NCBI GenBank assembly: GCA_930367215.1
Contig: OV884057.1
Coordinates: 251,808,830-251,872,829, forward strand
DNA length: 64,000 nt
Reading direction: 5' to 3'
From: Pollenia angustigena
Lineage: Eukaryota > Arthropoda > Insecta > Diptera > Polleniidae
Positions 32,256 through 44,892 of this stretch are shown piece after piece; the stretch's first letter is position 1; each line of letters opens with the position of its first letter. Made by a program: the position numbers and the translations under genes. The notes under the pieces are model-generated. The model was not told where the DNA came from, made no database searches, and was given only the letters and a program-made list of their open reading frames with translations.

Positions 32256-33062
32256 TTTCTCAAAATATGAACTTAAATTTGCAAAATTTTCATGCACGAA
32301 AAAACACATGTTTCGAAATGAAACTCATTATTATGTGATTTACAATACCTAAGTAGCTCAATTAAAGTAATGGTTCGACTAAAATCGAATTGTAATGAAT
32401 TTAAAAACTAATTGAATTTCAGTTTTTCAAAATATTAAGTCAAATTCGAAAAATGTACATGAAAAAAATGCATGTTTCGAAATGAATGCAGCGTTCACTA
32501 AAGTGGCTATAACTTATGACGTTGAATAACATTTGAAGACCATTGACATATAAAAATCTTGGTATTTACGTCACCTTTCACGTGGACTTTGCAGAAACAA
32601 AATCGGTTCACGCGTTACAGAGAACACTAATACAATGCAATTACAGTACTAAGTTTCATAAAATGTAAAAAGTTTCATCATATCATTTATATTTTACTTT
32701 GCATATGAAAACTATTTCTGTAGTGCGATTCACTATGCTTTCTAAACCACAATTGTTTCGTTTAAAAATATTAACCACATTTTGCTGTTCACTAACACAT
32801 TTAACGCCATCTGCTGGAGTTTAAAGCCAGCTGTTTTAGTCAGCTGTTATTTTTAACAAAACAAATTGTGGTTAATTAACACCAACATTTTTGGTGTGGT
32901 TAAATCCGCTTAGAAAAGTGTTTATTTATAGTCCATAAATAACATGGATTTGAGGTGTTTAGCCTACAATTTAATCACTTTTCCGTGGAGCTTCTTAATT
33001 ATTTATCCTAAAGCCAACCATTTGACTCAAATGCAATTGAAAAAAAAAAAAAAAAAATTTAT
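32256..33062. other. Non-coding stretch
   Basis: No coding or terminal-repeat signal. Two diverged segments (about 32257-32315 and 32418-32490) share CAAAATAT...GCATGTTTCGAAATGAA words, suggesting an old local duplication. Ends in a poly-A run before the TTAA site. Confidence 0.4.
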
Positions 33063-33389
33063 TTAACCCATTGAGGCCCGAGCCATGATCTCGTTGAGTT
33101 ATAATGACGAAACTTTGAAAATTTTATTGCTTATACCTAAATAAGAAAGAAAACAAATTTTGGGCAAATCGGATACGTGGGAGCCCAGATAACCCCCGTT
33201 GCGAAAACGCAACGTTGGGCCTTAACGATATAAAAATTAAGCGCATTTGCAAACATTTTAAATTAAAATTTTTTATTCACGTCTTTAGGAAAAAAAAAAT
33301 TAAAAAAGATATTCATATACATTTAATTTTTAATTCAATTATGATATGTTCCAAAGCACTTTGGGTGCATTTCTCACGTTTGTAATTGA

Positions 33390-33660
33390 TTGGTCCATTA
33401 TTTACCATAGGCCCCATATAAAGTCCATTCTCGAAAAACACTTTAGTAGTATAACACCATAACAAATAATTCTATTGTAATAAATTTTGTTCTGTCACAG
33501 TTTTATAATGACTAGAAATCACACTGTCAACTTTCGTAAAGATCGGTTCATAATTTACCACAGGTCCAATATAATGGCCACTCCTGAAATATCCTAGCTG
33601 TCAGTGGATGGTTTCAAATATTTGGCATAGCCGAATATAGCACTCTTACTGGTTTTTCTT
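33390..33660 (+). mobile_element. DINE-1-like 3' fragment inside the piggyBac-like element
   Basis: Ends GGCATAGCCGAATATAGCAC then TCTTACTGG, matching the 3' terminus of the copy at 57276-58800. Shares ATGACTAGAAATCACA and GGTCCAATATAA words with 45850-45930. Confidence 0.55.
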
Positions 33661-33682
33661 TAATATCCTGGGAGAGAATAAT

Positions 33683-33955
33683 TTCACATTAACTGTTCGA
33701 TTTTCTCTTATTGTACCTATTGGATAACCCTGGGGGAAATTTGTGTCAATTGTTCCAACAGACTGGTCCTGGGATTTGTGAAAATAGAACAAGTTCAAAA
33801 AAATAACATCCTGGGATGGATAATTTCACATTATTTGTTCGATTTTCTCTTATTGTACCTATTGAAGAACGCTGGGGGAAATTTGTGTCAATTGTTCCAA
33901 CAGTTTGGTCCTGGGATTTGTGAAAATAGAACAAGGAGAACTTATCATCTAACTG
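33683..33955 (+). repeat. 142-bp tandem repeat, two units
   Basis: The words TTCGATTTTCTCTTATTGTA and GGTCCTGGGATTTGTGAAAA recur 142 bp apart. Units differ at several positions. No function evident. Confidence 0.8.
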
Positions 33956-34868
33956 GTATATTAAGAACAAAAAGGTTAAAAACTAATGAATTACAGTACA
34001 TTCTTCACCGATTCTTAAATCTTGTTCTGGGGACTTGTTTTATTGACATAATACTACATTGTATCGAAATAATCTAACATTGTTATAACTAACACTAAAC
34101 ACGTTCATTGAGAATAGATGTTAGACTGGTCAAATAGTGTCAATTGACCAATGACAACCCCATGTTAAAGTGATATTTCTTATCTTATCACCAAAGACCT
34201 ATCACGGGACTACTTTGGTGTAAGTTCGCTTTCCTTTAGGAAAATAACACACTTTGGGCATAAAAAAAAGAAAAAGAATTGTCATAGAGAATTTACCTTC
34301 TGCGAAATATCCTGCATTTTAAAAATTGGAAATTAGTTTGAAAAAGGTGAAAAAATTATCGAAAATTTCAAAACACATAAATAGCAACAACTTATAACTA
34401 ACATACATACATGTTTTTATTATGCTGTTTTAAATAGCAAGTGATTGTATAAATATGTTTGTATTTAAAAATTGTTTGTAATTTGTATATCGTTTAGGCC
34501 CAGTGTTGCGTTTTCGCATCACGGATATATACAATCATAAAAAAAAGTCTCAAATGTCTACGATGATTGGATTTTTTAGTAGAAATAATAATGTTCGTAT
34601 GTTAGCTATCTCCTTCAGAAGTTTCAGATAGGTATATTCAATATTAGTTTATTTTTTTTAACTTTTTCAAAAAGTACCCAAAAAACAGGAAAAATTTTTA
34701 TAAAAAAAACTTACATATGTATGATATAAATCCAAAAACAGGGCGATTAGATATTAAGTTAAATTTTATTTCACTGTGCTTTATAACAATATCACGAAAC
34801 AACAAAATGCCTGAGGGGAGGTTTAAGTGAACGTTGCGAAAACGCAACGCAGGGCCTTAATGGGTTAA

Positions 34869-35199
34869 TTAAAATTAAATTAATAAAATAAAATAATTGA
34901 TAAAATAAAAAAATAAGAAATGCTTTACGCACTTTGCATAAAATCATTTAAAATCTATAAATTAAAAGGTTTTTGCTTTGTTTTTCTTTTTCTTCTTTGT
35001 TATTGTAACCTATATTAATGTTTCTCTTGGCAGAGTTGCCACGATATAGCAATTTGAATAGAGAGAAATATAAAATTTTTACCGTGGTTATAAATAAGTG
35101 AGTGAATCACATATTGGTAAGTGCAAACATCAAAATGTGCAGTTAAAGTAAACTACAAAAAATAGAATTTGTTGCGCCTCACAGGCGGGGTTTAACGTT
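34869..35199. other. AT-rich non-coding stretch
   Basis: No gene or terminal repeat recognised. Homopolymer and AAT-rich. Confidence 0.4.
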
Positions 35200-35735
35200 C
35201 TGGGGTTAAGCAATTTAGTTGCCAAAATTTCAATACAGCAATACAATTTTTTAAAATTGAATGCTTCTAAAAATGCCTTTGGTATTTAATGGACTCATCT
35301 TCACAAAATTTTACTGCGATTTCCTGTCATATAAAATTAATTTGTGCAAAATTTTACGAGAATCGGCTTATTCTGCCACTAATTTATACTACATTTTATT
35401 ACAAAAATATAAATTTTTTGGGAGGTTGTTCCACATTTGGATTCATAGCTATTTTTCTGCTGAGCCGATTATTCTAGACTTTCATTCCCAACTGCAAGAA
35501 TTTGATTCTATTATTGATCTTTTCGTTTGAGTTGTTTGAAAGTGAACGCGATTTGAGCAGACGGTGAGACAGACGGGCAGATAGATGAACAAGGCTAAAT
35601 CGACTTAGAATTACTCAGGGACCCAAAATATATATATTTTATGAGGTTTAAGATGATTCTTAAAAACATTTTACACAGAATGACAAACTAAGTATACCCT
35701 CATTCACCACAATTGATGGTGGAGGGCATAAAAAA
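35200..35735 (-). mobile_element. DINE-1-like copy, inverse orientation
   Basis: Ends with TATACCCTCATTCACCAC and a GGTGGAGGGCATA partner. Upstream is GGTGAGACAGACGGGCAG, the inverse of the TCTGTCCGTC-type core, and TATATATTTTATGAGG, the inverse of the conserved CCATAAAGTATATATATTC block. The left boundary is approximate. Confidence 0.5.
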
Positions 35736-35739
35736 TGCT

Positions 35740-37145
35740 AAATTGGCAAAAGTGCAGTTCTGTAGCGCCAACAAAATAGACTATAACAGAAAAATGTTTG
35801 TCTTTTTGCAAGGTCTTTATGAAATTCCATGTTATGGCAATATGTTTTCCTGTTGTTAATAAAACACGTATGTGAGCACAATTTCAAGCAAACAAAACTT
35901 ATTCTTTCTAACACAAAATTGCAAAAAACACACACATGCACAAACTAACGTTTTTCTTCGTTATGAGTATTTCTACCGGAAAAATAATTTTAACATTTAC
36001 CTACGAGTACGGGTTTTGTGTGTTTCTGTTTTTGTTGTGTGGCTGAGAATAGGATATTGACATAGAAAACACAAAATACCTTAATATTTTCTTAAATAGA
36101 AAATAGTTAAAGTTGTTGAATTATTTTGAAATTGTACTTTGCAATACAAAATACTTTGCTTATTATTTTTAGAGGTATTTATTTTACTCAATATAATTTT
36201 GCTTTATACTTTTTGTGAAAACTATTTGTTAAATAAAGAACCATTTTTATATTAAATCTTAAAGCTATATTTTTGGTATACATATTTATTTTGGCTTTAA
36301 CATTAAAGGACTCGAGTAGGAAGTAAATTCCAACAAAAGTTTTACTAAAATGGCATATTTGGTCTAAATATGATGAAATATGCAAGAGAACACAGGGCAA
36401 AAAATATTTTTTTTGGAAGATTTTAAATATTAGAAAATTCTTATTGAATTAAAAAAAGGTAAAAACCAAATAGTGACGCTATATATTCGGCTTCAGCGAA
36501 TTTGGAAATTTAAACCGTAGCGTATCCGATAATGTATGATAAATATTGAAACATATTTGGAAATATCTTACAAATAAGAACGACATATTTCTATCTTTAC
36601 GTTTTTAATTACATATTTTAAAAATGTTAAAAGTTATAACGGCAAAAAGCAAAGTATACTAAGTAACACGACTCTTTGACAATCCCTCTCAGTAGGTACC
36701 TATTAGTACATAACTGAAATATGTGTTAGTAAAAAAAAAATGTACATGTATTGATACATTTTTATTTTTCACCAGACATACAGGTTTTCATTAAATATGT
36801 TAAAATTTTATTTATTTTATTAAGTACATTTTTTACAAAAATATTTTCAAATCGCATTGATAAAGCTTGAATTATGTACGTATATGCATATGATTTATAT
36901 ATGTATAACGTAGAAATTTAACAGTAAACCGTATTTTAATGTATCATGTATACAAAAATCATTTTAAAGTTAATATTATTTTAAAAAATGTAGTGTAAAA
37001 AAAATTTTGTACCTTTAATATCATCTTTAAGAATACATTTTATCACCTTTTTTTACCTCGATGTCGAAACCAAAATAAACCATTAACAGAAAATAATACT
37101 TGAAAATTTTAAAATTAAAATACATATGTATGTAAATATTTGCAA
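35740..37145. other. Non-coding stretch
   Basis: No gene, terminal repeat or known transposon was seen. AT-rich with CATATG/TACATA microsatellite-like words toward the right. Confidence 0.4.
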
Positions 37146-37149
37146 ATAT

Positions 37150-37970
37150 TCAATAGGGTAATATCGTGAATATTTCTCGGCAGATGTTATTCATTAACGC
37201 AAGACTATTTAGAACACTTTTTCGGGCACATACGACGTGGAGCAGGAAATGTCGCACAATGTTCTGTAGTCTTTTCCAAAAACGGTGGGGGTTAAATTTT
37301 GTAATCGTTGTCGCAAAAGGCAATTGCGAAATATGTAATGAAAATGAAATTTCTAATTATGATACACCTAACTCAACTCCCGAGTTATAACTAGAAGAAG
37401 CTGTACTGAACTTTAACATTGAACAACATTTAGATTTAATCCAAAATATACATACAGAAGGTTTTCACATGGTTTGAATGATGTAGAAAATTCAGAAGAA
37501 AAAATATTTTTGGAAAACAATGCGGAAACATACGTGTGTGGTCATCTTTATAAAAAATTGTACAAAATGCATAATTGTTTAAATGATTGGCCAAAATTTA
37601 ACGATATAACCTTTTATGACAAGTATTGTTTTTGTTATGAAAAGGAATTAAAAAGAAACACATTAGTTAAACCTCCTGAATATTTCCAGGAATACGTTAA
37701 GTAATTAAGTGAAGCATTCCTAAGTTTATTTAATACTGTGTGTCATAAAAAAATTTTTTAACAATAATTGTATATGAACAACTTTCACAAAATTTAAATG
37801 CTGTAATAACATAAATCACAAAGATTTTATATATTTTTTTTTAGAGTGCGGATTTATTTCGTTTTAGAATTTTTCAACAGAGATTCTGCCACTCCAAATT
37901 TAAAAAGTAAAGTTTTAAAACTATCCAATATTAAAATAAGATTTGCATTAAAAAACTGTTTTTAAAACTA
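37150..37970 (+). pseudogene. P-element/THAP9-like transposase remnant
   Basis: The frame at about 37199 reads QDYLEHFFGHIRRGAG, which fits the QD-LE-FFG-IR-GG block of P-element-type transposases. After a degraded gap, 37474-37704 encodes NNAETYVCGHLYKKLYKMH and LVKPPEYFQEYVK, like the C-terminal AGY-KK-C...L-PS region of the family. A GT at about 37700 and a T-rich AG at 37853 bound a probable intron; the next block reads RVRIYFVLEFFNRDS and KSKVLKLSNIKIRFALKN, the basic C-terminus. Frameshifts and missing parts mean it is dead. The assignment rests on motif order only. Confidence 0.55.
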
Positions 37971-38411
37971 TTTTTAATTATATTTCATTTAATTACTGGT
38001 GGTGTTCAGTAAAAAAGCCAATTCATATACCTTTTTTGATGAGTTATTGAATGCAATTTTAAAGTTTTTTGATAATTTTACGTTACATTATTTTATAAAA
38101 ATAAAATATTTTGTTAATTTATATACCCTGTTACAAAACTTCATCAAATTACTTTAAAGTACTTTATGCACTGATATATTTGACGAAATTAACACTCAGG
38201 CAGTCAACTAGTTGAACGGACAAGATTAGATAGAGTTATAGAAATGTTACTCTGCAATAAAAGATACAGAACTCAGTAAAAACTTCGCCTACAAAATAAT
38301 CTGTTGAGTAATCAGAAAAAAGTAAAAAGGCTACTTACAATTTTACTGAAAGAACCAATGAATTTAACAAGGGAAGTCCCAAAATGAATGCATTAAAAAG
38401 TAAGCCATTAT

Positions 38412-38585
38412 TATACCCTTCACCACAGGTGGTGTAAAAGGATATGTATGCATATGTATGCATTTAAGTTTGTCATTCCGTTTGTAATTTCTACAATATT
38501 GATTAGACACTATAAAGTATATATGTTCTGGGTCCTTATAATGAGCGAAGCGGATTTAACGTCCGTCTGCGTTTTTTTGTGTAAT
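38412..38585 (+). mobile_element. DINE-1-like 5' fragment
   Basis: Starts TTATACCCTTCACCACAGG and continues through TAAGTTTGTCATTCCGTTTG and ATAAAGTATATATGTTCTGG to ACGTCCGTCTGC, in step with 57276-57420, then breaks off. Confidence 0.7.
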
Positions 38586-38589
38586 AAGA

Positions 38590-39785
38590 GTTATCTTAAA
38601 GTTACACATTTCAATAACCATAACTTTGTTTTTGAAATTATGTGTGGAACAATGTAATTTAAGCATTTAAAAGGTAAATGTAAACTTTGTAAATTTTTAT
38701 TTTTTATCCCTTTTTCAACACATTAATACTAAAACTAGCAGCACTGATAAACTAATTTAAAATCTACCATAAAAATATTTTACGTCAAAAATTAAATTTT
38801 TTGTTTGTGCAATAAGAACTAATTTTATTTGTTTAAATGTGAAAAATATTTATAAAAAATTTAAATAATTAGATGTGTTGTGATAAAAATGTGGAACAAT
38901 TACAATTTTCCGAAATATTTGACAAAAAAATTCGTGACATTTCTTTGGTTTTTGTTTCTCTCAAGTGTGTTGAATTCACACAGGACATGTTTTTATTATC
39001 AAAGTATAATCATGGTGGAATAAGCAGGTGGCATCGTTACGGCAACAAATACAACATTACAACAAAAATGGAAATTATATCACCGTTTACGCCAAAAAAT
39101 ACATTAAACAAAAATCAAAGGGTGCCGCTGAACGTGATGAAATAAATAAATTTTTAGCTAATTTTTATTTAATTATGGCAATATCTTATTTATTTATTTT
39201 AATTTAAATTATCAAAAACTTTAATAAAATGCAATAATCACAGCACAAAACGTGGACATTCTGTAAACATAAACAAGACTTGACATAAACCTAGACAAAC
39301 AATGCAGGAGCAAAAAATCGTCATCTGGCGTAGTGCTGCCACCTGTTTATTTCACCATGAGTATAATCCTATTATACTTTGGCAAAAAGTGTCACAAGAA
39401 AATGTGGTGAAAAAGAAAACTAAACTTCAAAATACACACACGTAGAACGAACGAAAAAATAAACGAAATGGTGTCTACTGATTATGTCAATGTGATAAGT
39501 TTAGTAAATACCAGCACATACTTGTACTCATACTCGTAATAGAAATAAAACATTTGGTCTTTATATTTTTTAATTATATTTTCTCTTTTTTTTTTTACTT
39601 GGAGCCTTGTCAAAAAACACATATTTAAACCTTTAAATTTGTTGTTTTTACACAATGACACACTTGTCACCCTCTCAACAATATCATGAAGTAGTTAGTA
39701 AAAATGTCATACAAAGATTAGTCGTCGTAATATATTGCAACACATTCATACAAATGTTGCATATGTGCCATGAAAAGGTTATATG
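38590..39785. other. Non-coding stretch with one unassigned 90-codon frame
   Basis: 38873-39145 is open for 90 codons (MCCDKNVEQLQFSEIFDKK...) but matches no family I know. It could be a decayed transposon piece related to the P-like remnant upstream, or chance. The rest is AT-rich. Confidence 0.35.
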
Positions 39786-39797
39786 GTAAACTGGCAT

Positions 39798-40433
39798 TAG
39801 GGTTGCCATTTTTGAAATTAGAAAAAATACCAGTACATTCGAAAAAAAACCAGTACACAAATTTTTACCCAAAATTTTATTGAATTCATTAGTTTTAGAA
39901 AATTACACATTAAAAATTAGTCATTTTTCTATTTTTTAAGGCAAGAACTTAACAAAATACATATAATAAAAACATCACGTTAAATTATTAAAAATAGATA
40001 GAAGTAATGTCATTGATCGGCACATTTGTTGTATATGCACAAAAAATTCTAAATTCATACAAATTATTGTCAATATAATGAGGGTATTCACGAGGTCTCC
40101 TTTCTAGCTATATTGTTATAGGTTCTAATTTTAAATTCACTTAAAATTTTTTGTTTTTGAATTTTTAAATTTATTTATTTGAATACAAAGTAAGTGTGGT
40201 AAGTTAAGAGTAAACAAAAATAAAACGTAAGACTGAATTTTAACTGGGTGATTCATAACAAATCAAAAGTAATAAGGGAAGTAAACCAGTTTTAAACAAG
40301 TAAAATTATTTGGAGGCAAAATTTAAAAAAAAACCAGTACAATTGCGTACTGATTTGGGTGTTATGCATAAACCAGTACATTAAATAAAAACCAGTACGT
40401 GTACTGGTAAAATCAGTACGAATGGCAACCCTA
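39798..40433. mobile_element. hAT MITE with iterated ACCAGTAC motif, 636 bp
   Basis: Exact 8-bp duplications ACTGGCAT (39790-39797, 40434-40441). Termini TAGGGTTGCCATT and AATGGCAACCCTA are perfect inverse partners. ACCAGTAC or its inverse occurs near both ends at least six times, probably transposase-binding subterminal repeats. No ORF. Confidence 0.9.
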
Positions 40434-40441
40434 ACTGGCAT

Positions 40442-41469
40442 ACACACATAGATACTCGTGAACATATTTATAGAAATTACTGCATATGTGTATTTTAGTA
40501 CATTATTTACGTGCAGTACATTTCTAAGTATTTTACACTTTACACTTTTGTAGCCCTATAGCTCAAGTGCAGGTCAATGCAAACACTCTTTTATAAAATC
40601 ATATTATAGAAACCGCTTTGTAGGCAGCAGTGCTTTCGGAAAGCTTTTAAAATCATCTTTAATTAAACAGCACTGGTTACCAAACCGGTTGAAATAACGA
40701 TGCATTAGAGAAGCAATACATACTATTCCAAGACAATAAGAAGATAAAAAAAGCACTTAAAACAAAACACAGAAGACTAAAAAATTAACTTCGGTTAGAC
40801 AGTAGGAGTTAAAGTTTAGGAAACAATTACTACTAGGAACTACCGGGATTCGCATATGGCTACAAAAATACACGAATGTATGTGTATGAACCCATATACA
40901 TACTGACATCTGTTGAAGTTTTGTTCGTATTGGTTGAATAAAGAAATCTTTTTCTGATGTATGCACCCTTCATGTTTATTTTGTACACTTTTTTTCATTT
41001 TATTTCAGAAGTGGACTTCTATTTGTTTTTTTTTTTAGTTTGGAGAAAAGTGCGTAATTTTTTTCAAAACACACGACAACTCTACTTCAACTTGTCAGTC
41101 ATCATTGGAACGAGTCCTTCTATTACCATGTTCTTTTCATGTTTGCTTGTATATGAAATGTGTTAAAAAGGGGTCACTTATAGACACACTTCCGAACCAT
41201 TAATTTACAAATAAACTTTGTCAGCTTTTTATTTTTTTGATTGAAAAGATAAAATTGGAATAGAGCAAAAAGTTAAGTAAATTCTGGAAAAAAATACTTT
41301 CAATGGGAGCTCTTAAGCAAATAAAAATAAAATAATTTTAAGTTAAAAAGTCTTTTGTTTTGATTTTAAAGGCCCTAGCAACAAACAAATTTAAAATCAG
41401 CTTTTTCATCAAATCTGATGATCAACACAAATATTTACAAAAAATTTTGGAATTTTTTGCACTATCTGC
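40442..41469. other. Non-coding stretch
   Basis: No coding signal or terminal repeats recognised. Confidence 0.4.
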
Positions 41470-43193
41470 TAGGGTATTTAATCGGGCTTTTACTTTAATC
41501 GGGTAATCGCTCGATTAATTAATCGAGATTTTGGTTTAATTGGTTAATTTTGTTATTGATCGGTTAACCGATTAATCAAGTTTTTTATAAATTAGGTAAT
41601 TTCAATGAATGAAAATTAAAAATAATTTATTATTTGGAGATTAGTAGTAAAAAAAACAATAACATAACAATTCTTCAACGTAAACAAGCAAAATACAAAA
41701 AAAATAGTTGATAACAATGTAATGCACATTGTTAATTAATTCATATTTGGCCACGTTCTGTAAATCTAAATCACATGAAATTGATCTGCATGGAGATTTA
41801 AGTTAATTTTTTTTTAATTAAACGTAGCTTTTCCTGATTTCAAAGGTAGTTTGGTAAAGATATGTGGTCCTCAAAGTATGAGGTAATAAAAAAGAAATAT
41901 TTTTGTATCAATTTTAAACACAGAATAAAATTAAAAATTTGTTCGATTTCAATTTCACGTGATTTCGAATTCCAGAACAAGGCCGATTATGTATTTATTA
42001 AAAAATATACTTTGAGATCATTTTATAAGTAATTTAAATAGTTTAATGAGATCTTATAACATACTCTTTTATATAAATAACTAGCTGACACGACAGACGT
42101 TGTCCTCTCCAAATTAGGAAAAATGTTTGCGTTCGATTTTTAAAATCCGTTAAAAAGATACGAACATTTGAAAGAAAAATTAGTAAAATCGATGGAGCCG
42201 TTTTCTGATTTTGGCTTAATCGAAAAAAGTGGGCGGGGCAAAATTTTCTTTCTATAAAAAACTAAGTTTGACCATGGCGATGATTTTAAAGAAAAAATCG
42301 TCCAAATCGGGCAAGCCCTTCTCAAGTTATGCGCTTAATAGAAAAAGTGGGCGTAAAAGTAGGCGTGGTACATTTTTCTTTCGATGAAAACGTAAAATGG
42401 ATTAATACGAACATTTAAAAGAAAAATTAGTCAAATCGATGAAGCCTTTTTTTGATTTTAGGTTAATCGAAAAAAGTGGGCGGGGCAAAATTTTCTTTCC
42501 GTTAAACCTAAGTTGGACCATGGCAATCATTTTAAAGAACAAATCATTCAAATCGGTCAAGCCGTTCTGAAGTTATGCGCTTAATAGAAAAAGTGGGCGT
42601 AACAGTAGACGTGGTAAATTTTTCTTTCGATGAAAACTTAAAATGGATTAATACGAAAATTTTAAAGAAAAATTTGTCAAATCGATGGAGCCGTTTTCTG
42701 ATTTTAGGTAATTCAAAAAAAGTGGGCGTAAAAGTGGTCTAAAAAAAAAATAAAAACACCTTCAATAAAGGAAAAAACTCTGTATATTTTCATTAAATAA
42801 TCAGTATAAAATATGTATTTATAAGCTATCAGCCAAGTTCTAAAGATCGTATGCAAATGAGTAAAATTAAATTCAAACTTATTTAAAAAACGAACCTCTT
42901 TTTAAGTTATTTAAACAATTCCTTATATATAAGTTATACATACGTTGAATTCTTATCTTTACCAGAACTTCTCTTTAAATCAGGACAAATTACGACCTCA
43001 ATTCAATTTCAGTAGATTTCCAGGAATTATTTAAAGGTTTGGTTTTAAATTATTTTTCATTATTTTCTGGCACCTGTTCGAGTAATTCGAAAAATTTAAA
43101 ACCTTTATTCGATTAATCGAGCAATTTAAAAATTCAAAAATCTATTAAATCCTTACTCGAACAAAACCAAAAGTCGAATAACTAGATACTCTA
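41470..43193. mobile_element. Possible hAT-like element with ATTAATCGA motifs, about 1.7 kb
   Basis: Left end TAGGGTATTTAATCGGGC and right end AGATACTCTA are imperfect TAG...CTA partners. The words ATTAATCGAG / CTCGATTAAT iterate near both ends (41500-41580, 43080-43180). The flanks do not show a clean 8-bp duplication, so the boundaries are uncertain. The interior includes a 246-bp tandem repeat. Confidence 0.45.
42161..42740 (+). repeat. About 246-bp tandem repeat, 2.4 units
   Basis: Units start at 42161, 42408 and 42654 with CGAACATTT-AAAGAAAAATT. Each has two sub-units sharing AAATCG-...-AAAAAGTGGGCG, so the unit itself arose by doubling of a ~123-bp block. It follows ACTAGCTGACACGACAGACG (about 42080), a start common in dispersed arthropod repeats. 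Confidence 0.8.
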
Positions 43194-43512
43194 CCAGCTA
43201 GCAGTTTGTATATTATGCAACATTTTTAATTGTTGTAGGTTTTACATAAAAAATAGAAGAAAAATTTATTATAAAAAGTTTAATGTAATTTGTCATTTTA
43301 AATAGATTTTGCTTTTCAAAATGTAAGAACGGGCCTTTTGCGTTTTAGCTGCATAACTTACACCATTTATTGTATAATTCTGTCGATACTTTGCGAACAA
43401 TCCTCCAAACATAAAAATACTTTTTGGATTATAGATCTATACAAAGGAGTGTTTCAGTTGAGTAGAGTCACATTAAAGAACAGTGTCCAAAAATAAAAAA
43501 AATATATTTGGA

Positions 43513-44310
43513 TAATTCCATAGTGTTAAATATGACAGTCGTACGCATCCAAAATGCAATTACATTTTAAGTAACAAATATTTTAACGTTCTTTTAAACC
43601 TTAAATTATAGCACTAAGGCTGGGTTTTTGAGATCTCAGTTAAACTAGGTTTAGTTAATCTGAAAATTGATTTGTGCCGCCAATAGCAAGTTTTAAAACA
43701 AAATGTTGCCGGAACAGCGCAGTCTTGCTTAAAATGTGGGTCTTTAATGAAATAATAGAACAAAAAAATCAAATTTCACCGTAAAATCCGAGTTGCAGAG
43801 AACGTTAACCTAAGTTTAAACCTAATCCCCATCTTAAAAACCCGTCCTAAGAAGGCCCTTTTATCTATGCTAAAGTTTATGTTGGGCGTGATTCTAGGTT
43901 AAAGATAATGGCAAAAAAGTAGCGGTTCGAACGTGAAAAAAAGAAGAAGTTTTTGTGGCCATGTATAAAATGGCGTTATTCAGCGAAACCTGCCACATTT
44001 TTTTAGTCCAACTAATTTCAGAATTTTACGTGGCCAATATAACATTAGAATGTCTTTGATTTGATTCCAAAATCTTCTGTTTTTTTTAAGCCAAAATCTG
44101 TGCCGAGGCGTAACATTCCGAAAGTGAAATTTTTTCCATAATAATTTAACTGAATAATGATTAAAACAAAATAAATATTTACCGTTAATCCGAATAAAAT
44201 ATCTATCCTCGAACTTTTTCTTAGATTACAGACCACGTAATAAAATTTTTTGGAATAATTTTTATCAAATATCACCTCTTTTAAGGAGGATAATATTAAA
44301 GAAAACATAC
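43513..44310. repeat. Dispersed repeat R2, copy 2
   Basis: Same family as 13702-14410. Compared with it, this copy contains an extra 230-bp MITE at 43618 and lacks the 116-bp MITE. Confidence 0.8.
43618..43847. mobile_element. PIF/Harbinger-type MITE, 230 bp
   Basis: Termini GGCTGGGTTTTTGAGAT and the inverse of GGACGGGTTTTTAAGAT, flanked by TAA (43615-43617, 43848-43850). R2 copies 1 and 3 read ACTAAGAAAGCAC here, the empty site. Confidence 0.85.
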
Positions 44311-44892
44311 AATAAAACATTCTCACAACTAAGAAATTTCGTTTGTACAACTTTGCATTCTACTTGTTCGTCTTAGTGAACATTTTTATGGAGGATTTTA
44401 TAAAATAAGTAAAATCAAAATATTTCTTTATAACAAAATAATAAAAAATATGCTTTAATAACTTTTAAATTTTTGGTCACGATGGAGCTTTAGAAATAAA
44501 TGCCCATATGCTGTTTCTTAGTGTTCTGTGTGGCGTGGAAAACACAAACGCTAATAGTGTTTGTGTAGTAAATACTTGGAAAAAAGGTTTCTCTGTGATC
44601 TTCGTACACAAAAATAATACTGTACTTATCCAAGTCAACATAAAGATGCGAACATTTTATTGCATTCTCTGTTTTGTTTTGCATTTTGGTGTTTTGTGGC
44701 CCGATGATGAAGTTTATGAAACATTTATATTTGAAAATTAAATTGTTTTCATGTTACACGTTATCTTTAGTTTGTTTTTTAATAATATGTTTTTGTTAAA
44801 TCATAAATCAAATGAATTGATAATAAAAAACCAACACGTTTTAAAAGTTTTTGTTCACCTTCTCATTTTTTCTTGGTGCTTTTTACCCTTTT

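Larger units (their letters stand above)
33067..34864. mobile_element. piggyBac-like non-autonomous element, 1.8 kb
   Basis: TTAA on both sides (33063-33066, 34865-34868). Termini CCCATTGAGGCCC and GGGCCTTAATGGG are inverted repeats starting with CCC, as in piggyBac. The palindrome GTTGCGAAAACGCAAC occurs at both ends (about 33199 and 34834), with a partial copy near 34508. Inside are a DINE-1-like fragment and a 142-bp tandem repeat. No transposase ORF. Confidence 0.72.

Noticed and set aside
38873..39145. 90-codon frame as a host gene exon
   Set aside because: No recognisable motif, no splice-site support, AT-rich context. Mentioned only in the stretch description.
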